A stretch of 18,539 nt of DNA from an uncultured Clostridia bacterium (lineage in GTDB: Bacteria; Bacillota; Clostridia; RUG12999), in contig CALLNG010000119.1 in NCBI GenBank assembly GCA_938005345.1, positions 1 through 18,539 of the forward strand, read 5' to 3'. Shown here piece after piece: positions 12,777 through 18,539 of this stretch (position 1 is its first letter; each line of letters starts with the position of its first letter). The translations under genes were made by a program, and so were the position numbers. The notes beneath the pieces are model-generated. The model was not told the origin of the DNA. It saw only the letters and a list, made by a program, of their open reading frames with translations, and searched no databases.

Positions 12777-14897
12777 ATGGCAAAACATTTGGTTATTGTG
12801 GAATCGCCGGCCAAGGCGAAAACAATCGGAAAATATTTAGGGCGCAGCTATAAGGTGGAAGCATCGATGGGACATGTGCGCGATTTGCCGAAAAGCACGC
12901 TGGGAATTGACGTAGAACATGATTTTACGCCAAAATACTTGAACATCCGCGGAAAAGGCCCGTTGATTAAAAAATTGAAAGCGGCGGCAAAAGCCAGCGA
13001 TGACGTCATATTGGCAACTGACCCGGACCGGGAAGGAGAGGCAATTTCCTGGCATTTGATGAGTGCGCTGAAATTGGATGAGAGCAAAACGAGCCGTGTG
13101 GTGTTCAACGAAATCACCAAAGATGCAGTGAAAACGGCAATCAAACATCCGCGCGACATTGACTATGACCTTGTGGACGCGCAGCAGGCGCGGCGGGTGC
13201 TGGACCGCATTGTGGGTTACAGCATCAGCCCGATTTTGTGGCGCAAGGTGCGCAAAGGGCTGTCCGCCGGACGTGTGCAGTCTGTTGCGCTTCGCATGAT
13301 TTGCGACCGGGAGGCGGAAATCAACCAGTTTGATCCGGAAGAATATTGGACACTGGAAGCGGCATTGACCCATAAAAAGACAAGAAAAAAATTCAAAGCG
13401 CGGTTTTATGGGGACAAAAACGGAAAAATTGACATTAAAAACGAGACGCAGGCCAAGGAAATTTTGCAGGCGCTGGAGGGGGCCTCGTTTTGCGTGGACA
13501 ACGTAAAACGGACGCCCAAAAAACGGCAGCCCGCTCCGCCGTTCATCACGAGCAGCCTGCAGCAGGAGGCGGCAAGAAAACTGGGCTTTACCCCCTCCAA
13601 AACCATGCGCATTGCCCAGCAGCTGTATGAAGGCGTGGAAATTAAAGGCGAGGGCGCAGTGGGATTGATTACTTATATGCGTACCGACTCCACCCGCGTG
13701 GCAAACGAAGCCGCCGTTGCTGCCAAGGACTACATTGCGCAGACCTATGGCGAGTCCTATCTTCCTGCTGCGCCGCGGACGTATAAAAAAGGGAAAAACG
13801 CGCAGGATGCGCATGAGGCCATCCGGCCGTCCCTAGTGTCCTATACGCCGCAGCGGATTGCGGATTCCCTAACAGGCGACCAGCTTAAATTATACAAACT
13901 GGTCTGGGAACGGTTTATTGCCAGCCAAATGGCGGAGGCCAAGCTGGAGACCATGACCGTGCAAATTGGCGCAGGGCAGTACCAGTTCCGTGCAACTGGT
14001 TCCACGGTGCTGTTCCCAGGGTTCTTGACGCTGTATGAAGAGGGGAAAGACGAGGAAAAGAGCAAAGAGAAAGAGCAAAAACTGCCGGATATGGAGGCGG
14101 GAGACGAGCTGGCAAACCACGGGCTCACCCCGGCGCAGCATTTTACCCAGCCGCCTGCCCGGTATACCGAAGCAACGCTGGTACGGGCCATGGAGGAACA
14201 GGGCATCGGGCGGCCGAGTACCTATGCGCCGACGGTGGCAACCATTATGGCGCGCAACTATGTTGTCAAGGAAAAACGGTATCTGATTCCCACCGAGCTT
14301 GGCGAGATAGTTACAAATTTGATGAAGGAATATTTTTCCACCATTGTGGATACTGGTTTTACGGCCGGTATGGAACAGCAACTCGACGAGGTAGAAGAAG
14401 GCAATCGGAATTGGGTGGAAATTGTGCGCGCATTTTATGGGCCGTTTGAAGAGCTGGTCCAGGAAGCGGACAAAAAAATTCCACACGTTGAAATCAAGCC
14501 GGAGGAAACGGACATCCCGTGCGAAAAGTGCGGAAGGATGATGGTAATTCGCGACGGACGGTATGGAAAATTTTTGGCTTGTCCCGGTTTTCCGGAATGC
14601 CGCAACGCCCGGCCGCTGCAAGTGGAGATCGGCGTGAACTGTCCCAAATGCGGCGCTAAGATTTTGGAGAAAAAATCGCGTAAAGGTATGAAATATTATG
14701 GCTGCGAAAAAAACCCGGAATGCGATTTCATGAGCTGGAACCTGCCGACCAATGAAACCTGCCCGGTGTGCGGGAAAATGCTGCTGCAACGCACCATGCG
14801 GGGCCGGGTGATCAAAGATTCCTATGTCTGTATTGACGAGGAATGCAGCTATAACCAGAAAAAAGACAAGAAAAAATCAGCGGAAGGGAACGAATGA
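12777..14897 (+). CDS. topA: DNA topoisomerase I
   Basis: A 706-residue type IA topoisomerase that relaxes negative supercoils by a 5'-phosphotyrosyl strand passage. The Toprim domain starts HLVIVESPAKAKTI (Glu9) and holds TDPDREGEA (Asp82, Asp84, Glu86). The catalytic motif is GLITYMRTDSTR with Tyr300 and Arg302. LSAGRVQSVALRMI lies at 162-175, and DAHEAIRP after Tyr300 is also typical. Three C-terminal zinc ribbons follow: CEKC...CPGFPEC, CPKC...CEKNPEC and CPVC...CIDEEC, typical for Firmicutes TopA. A charged linker EEGKDEEKSKEKEQK sits in the middle. A weak GGGAGAG site precedes the ATG. Its last four bases overlap the start of trmFO, implying translational coupling. Confidence 0.98.
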   Translation: MAKHLVIVESPAKAKTIGKYLGRSYKVEASMGHVRDLPKSTLGIDVEHDFTPKYLNIRGKGPLIKKLKAAAKASDDVILATDPDREGEAISWHLMSALKLDESKTSRVVFNEITKDAVKTAIKHPRDIDYDLVDAQQARRVLDRIVGYSISPILWRKVRKGLSAGRVQSVALRMICDREAEINQFDPEEYWTLEAALTHKKTRKKFKARFYGDKNGKIDIKNETQAKEILQALEGASFCVDNVKRTPKKRQPAPPFITSSLQQEAARKLGFTPSKTMRIAQQLYEGVEIKGEGAVGLITYMRTDSTRVANEAAVAAKDYIAQTYGESYLPAAPRTYKKGKNAQDAHEAIRPSLVSYTPQRIADSLTGDQLKLYKLVWERFIASQMAEAKLETMTVQIGAGQYQFRATGSTVLFPGFLTLYEEGKDEEKSKEKEQKLPDMEAGDELANHGLTPAQHFTQPPARYTEATLVRAMEEQGIGRPSTYAPTVATIMARNYVVKEKRYLIPTELGEIVTNLMKEYFSTIVDTGFTAGMEQQLDEVEEGNRNWVEIVRAFYGPFEELVQEADKKIPHVEIKPEETDIPCEKCGRMMVIRDGRYGKFLACPGFPECRNARPLQVEIGVNCPKCGAKILEKKSRKGMKYYGCEKNPECDFMSWNLPTNETCPVCGKMLLQRTMRGRVIKDSYVCIDEECSYNQKKDKKKSAEGNE

Positions 14898-16201
14898 AAT
14901 TGCAGGAAGCAGTAGTTATCGGCGGCGGCCTGGCGGGTAGTGAAGCCGCCTATCAGCTGGCGCAGCGGGGCGTGCCGGTCCGGTTATATGAAATGAAACC
15001 GCATAAATTTTCTCCGGCCCACCATTCCAGCGGCCTGGCGGAATTGGTGTGCAGCAATTCTTTCCGCTCCGGGCAGCTGGAAAATGCAGTGGGGCTGCTC
15101 AAAGAGGAGCTACGCCGGATGGATTCACTCATCATGCGCTGCATTGACCAAACGCTGGTGCCAGCGGGCGGAGCAGTGGCGGTGGACAGGGAGCTGTTTT
15201 CCAAGGCTGTGACGGACGCAGTGGAGGAGCACCCCGGCATTACCCTGGTGCGGGAGGAAGTAACCCAGCTACCGGAGGAATATGCTATTGTGGCGACCGG
15301 GCCGCTTACGTCGGACGCGCTGGCGGAAAAAATTGCTGCGTTGACCGGCGGCCAGCAGCTGTATTTTTACGATGCGGCGGCGCCTATTGTGACGAAGGAA
15401 TCTATTGATTTTGACCATGCGTTCCGTGCGTCCCGCTATGGGCGCGGCGATGCGGATTACATCAACTGTCCCATGGACCGGGAAGAATATGAAATGTTTT
15501 GGCAAGAGTTGGTGCATGCCGAGCGTGCGCCGCGTAGCGAAGCAGACCGGGAAGTGGTGTTTGAGGGGTGTATGCCCATTGAAACTATGGCGCGCCGCGG
15601 GCACGATACCATGCTGTTTGGGCCGCTCAAGCCGGTTGGTCTGGAGGACCCGCGCGGCGGTGGGGAACCCTATGCAGTGGTACAGCTGCGGCAGGATAAC
15701 CGGGAAGGTACGCTGTACAACATCGTCGGCTTCCAAACACACCTGAAATGGGGCGAACAAAAGCGTGTGTTTGGCCTAATTCCAGCCCTGCATCAAGCGG
15801 AATTCGTCCGCTATGGCGTCATGCACCGCAACACGTTTCTCAATGCGCCGCAACTGCTGGATCGGACCTATCGGCTAAAACAGCGGGAAAGCCTGTATTT
15901 TGCCGGGCAGATGACGGGTGTGGAAGGCTATTTGGAGTCCACTGCATCCGGATTTGTGGCGGGCGTGAATTTGGCGCGTCAAATCAAGGGCAGGGATCCT
16001 GTGATTTTCCCGCGTACCACCGCAATCGGCGCATTGGCGCACTACATCGCAGGCGGCGCAGTGGGAAAATTTCAGCCGATGAATGTCACATTTGGTATTA
16101 TGGAAGGGCTGGAGCGGAAGGTGAAAAAGAAACGCGAGCGCAACTACCAAATTTCTATGCGTGCGCTGGAGGTTATTGACGCCATGAAAACGGAGTTGTA
16201 A
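14894..16201 (+). CDS. trmFO: TrmFO, folate/FAD-dependent tRNA m5U54 methyltransferase
   Basis: A 435-residue flavoprotein making 5-methyluridine at tRNA position 54, with 5,10-methylene-THF as carbon donor and FADH2 as reductant. The FAD-binding start is VVIGGGLAGSEAAYQLA. GLAELVCSNSFRS places Cys53 and FEGCMPIETMARRG places Cys226, matching the numbering of the two functional cysteines I recall for the Bacillus enzyme. FAGQMTGVEGYLESTASGF and NVTFGIMEGL lie near the C-terminus. Length is normal. The ATG overlaps the topA stop (ATGA), with AGCGGAAGGGA upstream. In Bacillus the cluster continues with codV-clpQY-codY; here it ends at a terminator followed by a convergent XRE gene. Confidence 0.98.
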   Translation: MKLQEAVVIGGGLAGSEAAYQLAQRGVPVRLYEMKPHKFSPAHHSSGLAELVCSNSFRSGQLENAVGLLKEELRRMDSLIMRCIDQTLVPAGGAVAVDRELFSKAVTDAVEEHPGITLVREEVTQLPEEYAIVATGPLTSDALAEKIAALTGGQQLYFYDAAAPIVTKESIDFDHAFRASRYGRGDADYINCPMDREEYEMFWQELVHAERAPRSEADREVVFEGCMPIETMARRGHDTMLFGPLKPVGLEDPRGGGEPYAVVQLRQDNREGTLYNIVGFQTHLKWGEQKRVFGLIPALHQAEFVRYGVMHRNTFLNAPQLLDRTYRLKQRESLYFAGQMTGVEGYLESTASGFVAGVNLARQIKGRDPVIFPRTTAIGALAHYIAGGAVGKFQPMNVTFGIMEGLERKVKKKRERNYQISMRALEVIDAMKTEL

Positions 16202-16245
16202 GAGGATTGCAGCGTACGGAAAAACCGAACGGATACATAGATACA

Positions 16246-16290
16246 AAACGGCCGGAGAACCTGTCTGCTATACAGGAGCTCCGGCCGTTT
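16246..16290. terminator. Bidirectional terminator between trmFO and XRE gene
   Basis: AAACGGCCGGAG (16246-16257) pairs perfectly with CTCCGGCCGTTT (16279-16290). The interior adds CCTGT/ACAGG. The + strand ends TTT, and the minus strand reads stem then TTTTG. It suits the convergent trmFO (+) and XRE (-) genes. Confidence 0.85.
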
Positions 16291-16316
16291 ACACATGGAA
16301 ATATACAGCGGAAGGA

Positions 16317-16643
16317 TCAGGTCGTAATCACATCCGCCGGGCCATTGGAGGTATTGACACATTCTTGCTGCCGCTCTGTTTCAAGGCGGCTGTTTTCTTC
16401 GCCTTCGCCTGTCAGCAGCCAGGCAACGCTGACCTGCAATATTTGGCTGAGCATCAGCAACTCATAATCCGAGACAAAACGGTCGCCAAGTTCCAGCCGG
16501 CTGATAGATTTTTGTTCCATTTCAATGCTTTCCAGCTGCAGCTTTGCAGCGAGCTCCCCTTGGGTGAGGCGGAGATGTTTGCGTGCCATGCGTACCCGCT
16601 TGCCAATAATATTTTTATGACCGTGATACCAGTAGATCTTCAT
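16317..16643 (-). CDS. XRE-family helix-turn-helix regulator
   Basis: A 108-residue protein with an N-terminal Cro/C1 HTH: NIIGKRVRMARKHLRLTQGE, LAAKLQLESIEMEQKSISRL, ELGDRFVSDYELLMLSQIL, then VSVAWLLTGEGEE. The C-terminal 30 residues are polar and probably flexible. Homologues with this start and the VAWLL ending are common, uncharacterised regulators in Clostridia, by recollection. The frame opens at a TTG (16652) directly abutting AGGAG; the ATG at 16643 sits nine bases after AGGAG and is the better start. It is convergent with trmFO and about 300 bases downstream of folT on the same strand, separated by the folT terminator. No promoter was clearly identified. Targets are unknown. Confidence 0.85.
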   Translation of the reverse strand: MKIYWYHGHKNIIGKRVRMARKHLRLTQGELAAKLQLESIEMEQKSISRLELGDRFVSDYELLMLSQILQVSVAWLLTGEGEENSRLETERQQECVNTSNGPADVITT

Positions 16644-16753
16644 GATGGGCAACTCCTATGTGCATTTTGAACCGCTGCCGGTTAGAGAATAAAAGAAGCA
16701 CCCAGAGAAACAGATTTAGCACGGGAAAACCACACATGCGGTATTTTCCGGTA

Positions 16754-16885
16754 AAATACAAGATGCCTGCCCGGTAGGCAGGCATGGTTGCGTTTCATGG
16801 TGCATTTGCCTGGGATCTGCCAAACAAACAGATTCCCCAGCAAAATAGACGGCTGCCCTTACGCTAAAGACGCCTATTATCTATA
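16754..16885 (-). other. Structured non-coding stretch, possible small RNA or long leader
   Basis: This lies in the 300-base gap between folT and the XRE gene, with no credible ORF. On the minus strand, a long imperfect stem joins TTTGC...GGG(A)ATCTG with CAGATCCC...GCAAA over loop TTTGTTTGG (about 16805-16846). It is followed by a perfect nine-pair hairpin ATGCCTGCC/GGCAGGCAT (16763-16785) and then CTTGTATTTT. A poor promoter (TTGTGC, 16-base spacer, TATAGA at 16880-16885) precedes them. It could be an independent small RNA ended at about 16750, or part of the XRE 5' leader. I could not match it to a known riboswitch. From 16653 to 16750 I see nothing further. Confidence 0.4.
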
Positions 16886-16946
16886 ACCATAGCATAAAAT
16901 GGCACAAAAAGTTCCCTAAAGATGACTAATCAGGAAAATAGTACCG

Positions 16947-16976
16947 AAAAAAGAGGAGGGGTCATCCCCTCCTCTT
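16947..16976 (-). terminator. folT terminator overlapping its stop codon
   Basis: On the minus strand, AAGAGGAGGGG (16966-16976), loop ATGA and CCCCTCCTCTT (16951-16961), with a T-run to 16947. The last four sense codons of folT (Lys-Arg-Arg-Gly) form the left arm and the TGA stop lies in the loop. Confidence 0.88.
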
Positions 16977-17576
16977 GATGAGCGATAGAATAAATGGATA
17001 CCGGGGCCGGAGCGAATCCGGCGCATATTTTTCACGCAGCGGCGCGAGATACCGCATCAAAATACTCAGAGTCACAATTTGAATGGCCCAAAATAGGATA
17101 GAATTAGGAATCCGTTTGAGTACCAAAAACCAGTAGGCCTGTTGCGTGCCGGAAGTAATCATCTGCCAAATTGGCAATGTAAACAAGTTGATGGCAACAT
17201 TTAGTCCGCTGGCCAGCGTACAAAACGCAATTGCCTTGCCTTTGGCAAGTGCGGAACTTTTGCTGGTAATTTGCAGCGCACGGTTTCGGTAGAAAAAGAG
17301 GGCGTACACCAATGCCCGCAAAACCGCAGTAAGTGCGTATCCGGGAAAATACGGCGCTGTCTGTGGAAACAGCAAAAAGCCCAAAATGTCTGAGACCAAT
17401 GCTGCAAAGGCGCCGTATACCGGGCCGAAAAAGGAGCCTGCTGTCGCAATGGAGACAAAACCGAAATTAAACGATAGGCCCAGTGTCCGGAACGGGCGCG
17501 TCAGCGCAATGTCCAGAGCGGCAAAAATGCCTACAAAGACAATGGCGCGCGGGGAAAGAGTTTTTTTGTGTTGCAA
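16962..17576 (-). CDS. folT: Folate ECF transporter S component FolT
   Basis: A roughly 204-residue integral membrane substrate-binding (S) component of a group II ECF transporter. It captures folate and passes it through a shared EcfA-A'-T module encoded elsewhere. About six hydrophobic segments are visible. Family-like sequence includes RTLGLSFNFGFVSIATAG, FFGPVYGAFAALVSDILGFL and FPGYALTAVLRALVYALFF. The decisive support is the THF riboswitch upstream, the known partner of folT. The frame starts at a GTG (17585), but no ribosome site is spaced for it. GAGGTG ahead of a TTG at 17576 (six-base spacer) fits better, so I use that with moderate certainty. The C-terminal codons form the terminator stem. 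Confidence 0.88.
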   Translation of the reverse strand: MQHKKTLSPRAIVFVGIFAALDIALTRPFRTLGLSFNFGFVSIATAGSFFGPVYGAFAALVSDILGFLLFPQTAPYFPGYALTAVLRALVYALFFYRNRALQITSKSSALAKGKAIAFCTLASGLNVAINLFTLPIWQMITSGTQQAYWFLVLKRIPNSILFWAIQIVTLSILMRYLAPLREKYAPDSLRPRYPFILSLIKRRG

Positions 17577-17640
17577 TGCTTTCACCTCATTAAAATATTG
17601 TTACAAGCCGCGTAGGGCAGATTAAGGGAAAACATTCCGC

Positions 17641-17686
17641 AAACAAAAAAAGATAGCGGACTTTCGTCCGCTATCTTTTTTTGTTT
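17641..17686 (-). terminator. Riboswitch-controlled intrinsic terminator upstream of folT
   Basis: A perfect 21-pair inverted repeat (17641-17661 with 17666-17686). On the minus strand it reads GATAGCGGAC, tetraloop GAAA, GTCCGCTATC, then T7. It lies between the THF aptamer and folT, about 55 bases ahead of the start codon, so read-through is required for expression. Confidence 0.95.
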
Positions 17687-17735
17687 ATACCAAATCACAT
17701 AAGGGGGAATTGATATTAGTATCTCGCAAAAAGCG

Positions 17736-17840
17736 GCAGCGGAATGCGGTCCTGATACCGCAAATCCACTTCCGTGGATTTTTCGTATAAAAAGCAACTT
17801 CCCGTCTTTTTATCACTTAACGCATCAAAACCTACTCTGC
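17736..17840 (-). promoter_or_regulatory. Tetrahydrofolate (THF) riboswitch
   Basis: Read on the minus strand, the conserved landmarks of the THF aptamer appear in order: GCAGAGTAGG, GCGTTAAGTG, CGGGAAGTTG, ACGAA, GCGGTATCA and CGCATTCCGCTGC. Pairings fit: GCAG/CTGC closing stem, ATGCG/CGCAT, ATAAAAAG/CTTTTTAT (17806-17813 with 17787-17794), AAATCCAC/GTGGATTT with a GGAA loop (17762-17781) and GCGGT/ACCGC. THF riboswitches repress folate transport genes, especially folT, when reduced folate is plentiful. Location, between a promoter and a terminator ahead of folT, agrees. The match is by recalled consensus; a covariance-model search would settle it. Confidence 0.92.
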
Positions 17841-17863
17841 ACGTATTTACTTGTCCGTATATT

Positions 17864-17892
17864 AGTATACAACAAGAATGCGGAAATTGCAA
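17864..17892 (-). promoter_or_regulatory. Promoter for the riboswitch-folT unit
   Basis: On the minus strand, TTGCAA (17887-17892), a 17-base spacer and TATACT (17864-17869). Initiation near 17857 is some 17 bases ahead of the THF aptamer. Confidence 0.8.
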
Positions 17893-18003
17893 GAGGCAAA
17901 TAGAAAATATTTCAATTTTATGAGAATCTAGCAAAAAAGTCGCCTAAAATTGCAAAAATTTTGATACTTTGGTGTCATATTACAGTGCGCACGAACAAGG
18001 GGC

Positions 18004-18032
18004 TTGATTTTTTGCGGAAAATCAGGTAAGAT
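18004..18032 (+). promoter_or_regulatory. Putative promoter for dtd
   Basis: TTGATT (18004-18009), a 17-base spacer and TAAGAT (18027-18032); each hexamer matches four of six consensus bases. It leaves a very short leader before the dtd ribosome site. Bases 17893-18003, between the divergent promoters, show nothing else. Confidence 0.55.
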
Positions 18033-18055
18033 AGGAAGAAAAAGGAGGGGACTGC

Positions 18056-18493
18056 ATGAAAATTGTATTACAGCGCGTGCGCGGCGCAAAGGTGACTGTG
18101 GAAGGCAGCGTGGTGGGAGAAATCGGAGCGGGCTTGGTGCTGCTTGTCGGCGTTGGGCCGGAAGATACCCAGGCAGTGGCAGACCAGTTGATAGAAAAAA
18201 TTGGAAGATTACGGATTTTTGCCGATAGCGAAGGAAAGACCAATCTCAGTCTGCAAGATGTGGAAGGCCAGCTATTGGTGGTATCGCAGTTCACGCTGTA
18301 TGCGGATTGCCGTAAAGGCAACCGGCCCAGCTTCACCGGTGCCGCACCGGCAGCACAGGCGCAGGCGCTGTATGACTATATGGTGCAGCGATGCGGCAGT
18401 ATCAGCAAAAAAGTCGCCTGCGGACGCTTTGGCGCAGACATGCAGGTGGAGTTGGTGGGAGACGGCCCATTTACGCTGGTACTGGAAGCCTAG
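18056..18493 (+). CDS. dtd: D-aminoacyl-tRNA deacylase
   Basis: A 145-residue DTD that removes D-amino acids (and glycine mischarged on tRNA-Ala) from tRNA, acting as a homodimer. MKIVLQRVRGAKVTVEGSVV at the N-terminus and the catalytic SQFTLYAD motif (77-84) are clear, as are KGNRPSF and GRFGADMQVELV. The second active-site motif, normally NDGPVT, reads GDGPFT (135-140). The Gly-Pro that gives D-chirality selection is kept, with Asn to Gly and Val to Phe changes beside it. AAAAGGAGGGG at 18040-18050 fixes the ATG. It is divergent from folT. The 46 bases after the stop hold no recognisable feature. Confidence 0.96.
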   Translation: MKIVLQRVRGAKVTVEGSVVGEIGAGLVLLVGVGPEDTQAVADQLIEKIGRLRIFADSEGKTNLSLQDVEGQLLVVSQFTLYADCRKGNRPSFTGAAPAAQAQALYDYMVQRCGSISKKVACGRFGADMQVELVGDGPFTLVLEA

Positions 18494-18539
18494 GCACGAA
18501 AAACAACAGTGATTTCCACGAAAAATTTTGTTGAAAAAG

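Noticed and set aside
12837..14789. Long minus-strand open frames (325 and 299 codons) inside topA
   Set aside because: They are antisense shadows of a clearly coding, fully conserved gene. They show no recognisable domain, contain many Phe/His/Arg runs typical of antisense translation and have no convincing ribosome sites.
16207..16467. Plus-strand open frame of 86 codons after trmFO
   Set aside because: It runs through the terminator and antisense to the XRE gene, with no ribosome site or recognisable domain.
16754..16846. c-di-GMP (GEMM) riboswitch, suggested by GGCAAA and CGCAA segments on the minus strand
   Set aside because: The required hairpins and the order and spacing of conserved bases do not match; the resemblance is fragmentary.
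1..18539. Search for CRISPR, insertion sequence, toxin-antitoxin, defence or biosynthetic system
   Set aside because: No repeat arrays, transposase, integrase, nuclease/helicase clusters or biosynthetic enzymes were seen. The two XRE proteins have no adjacent toxin-like partner. The window is housekeeping core.

Overview
The window looks like ordinary chromosomal core DNA from a Gram-positive member of the Bacillota, most probably class Clostridia, with roughly balanced base composition judged by eye. Support comes from the gene order (SpoVB-type flippase, mazG, HU, rqcP; infC-rpmI-rplT; dprA-topA-trmFO), an ATA-initiated infC behind an L20-type leader, a THF riboswitch upstream of folT, strong AGGAGG-type ribosome binding sites and TTGACA/TATAAT-like promoters. 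The exact lineage cannot be fixed from the sequence alone. I see no mobile element, CRISPR array, tRNA, rRNA or phage block, and no clear new multi-gene system. The most interesting material is regulatory RNA.

Layout. Bases 3-3310 (+) carry a 5'-truncated polysaccharide flippase, mazG, HU with its own promoter and terminator, rqcP (ribosome-associated quality control) and a HAD phosphatase/mutase. Bases 3486-4363 (+) are a separately promoted Noc/ParB-family gene. It converges through a symmetric terminator on thrS (4464-6395, -). A small XRE regulator (6621-6857, +) lies between the thrS promoter and the infC-rpmI-rplT translation operon (promoter 6911-6939, attenuated leader, genes 7128-8288). 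Next on + come the two-subunit K+ uptake system ktrB-ktrA (8439-10542), a TrmH/SpoU RNA methyltransferase (10718-11518), and the dprA-topA-trmFO cluster (11647-16201), in which topA and trmFO overlap by four bases.

From 16246 to 17892 the minus strand carries folT (folate ECF transporter S component) under a promoter, THF riboswitch and intrinsic terminator. Downstream of it lie a structured non-coding stretch and a second XRE-type regulator. The window ends with dtd (18056-18493, +), which has its own promoter.

How the genes work together. Most are housekeeping: nucleotide-pool sanitation (MazG), nucleoid structure and division control (HU, Noc, TopA), translation and its quality control (RqcP, ThrRS, IF3, L35, L20, TrmH-type methyltransferase, TrmFO, Dtd), potassium homeostasis (KtrAB), DNA processing (DprA) and folate uptake (FolT). 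The visible control logic is folate sensing on folT, L20 feedback and IF3 start-codon feedback on infC-rpmI-rplT, and two small XRE regulators that may control themselves.
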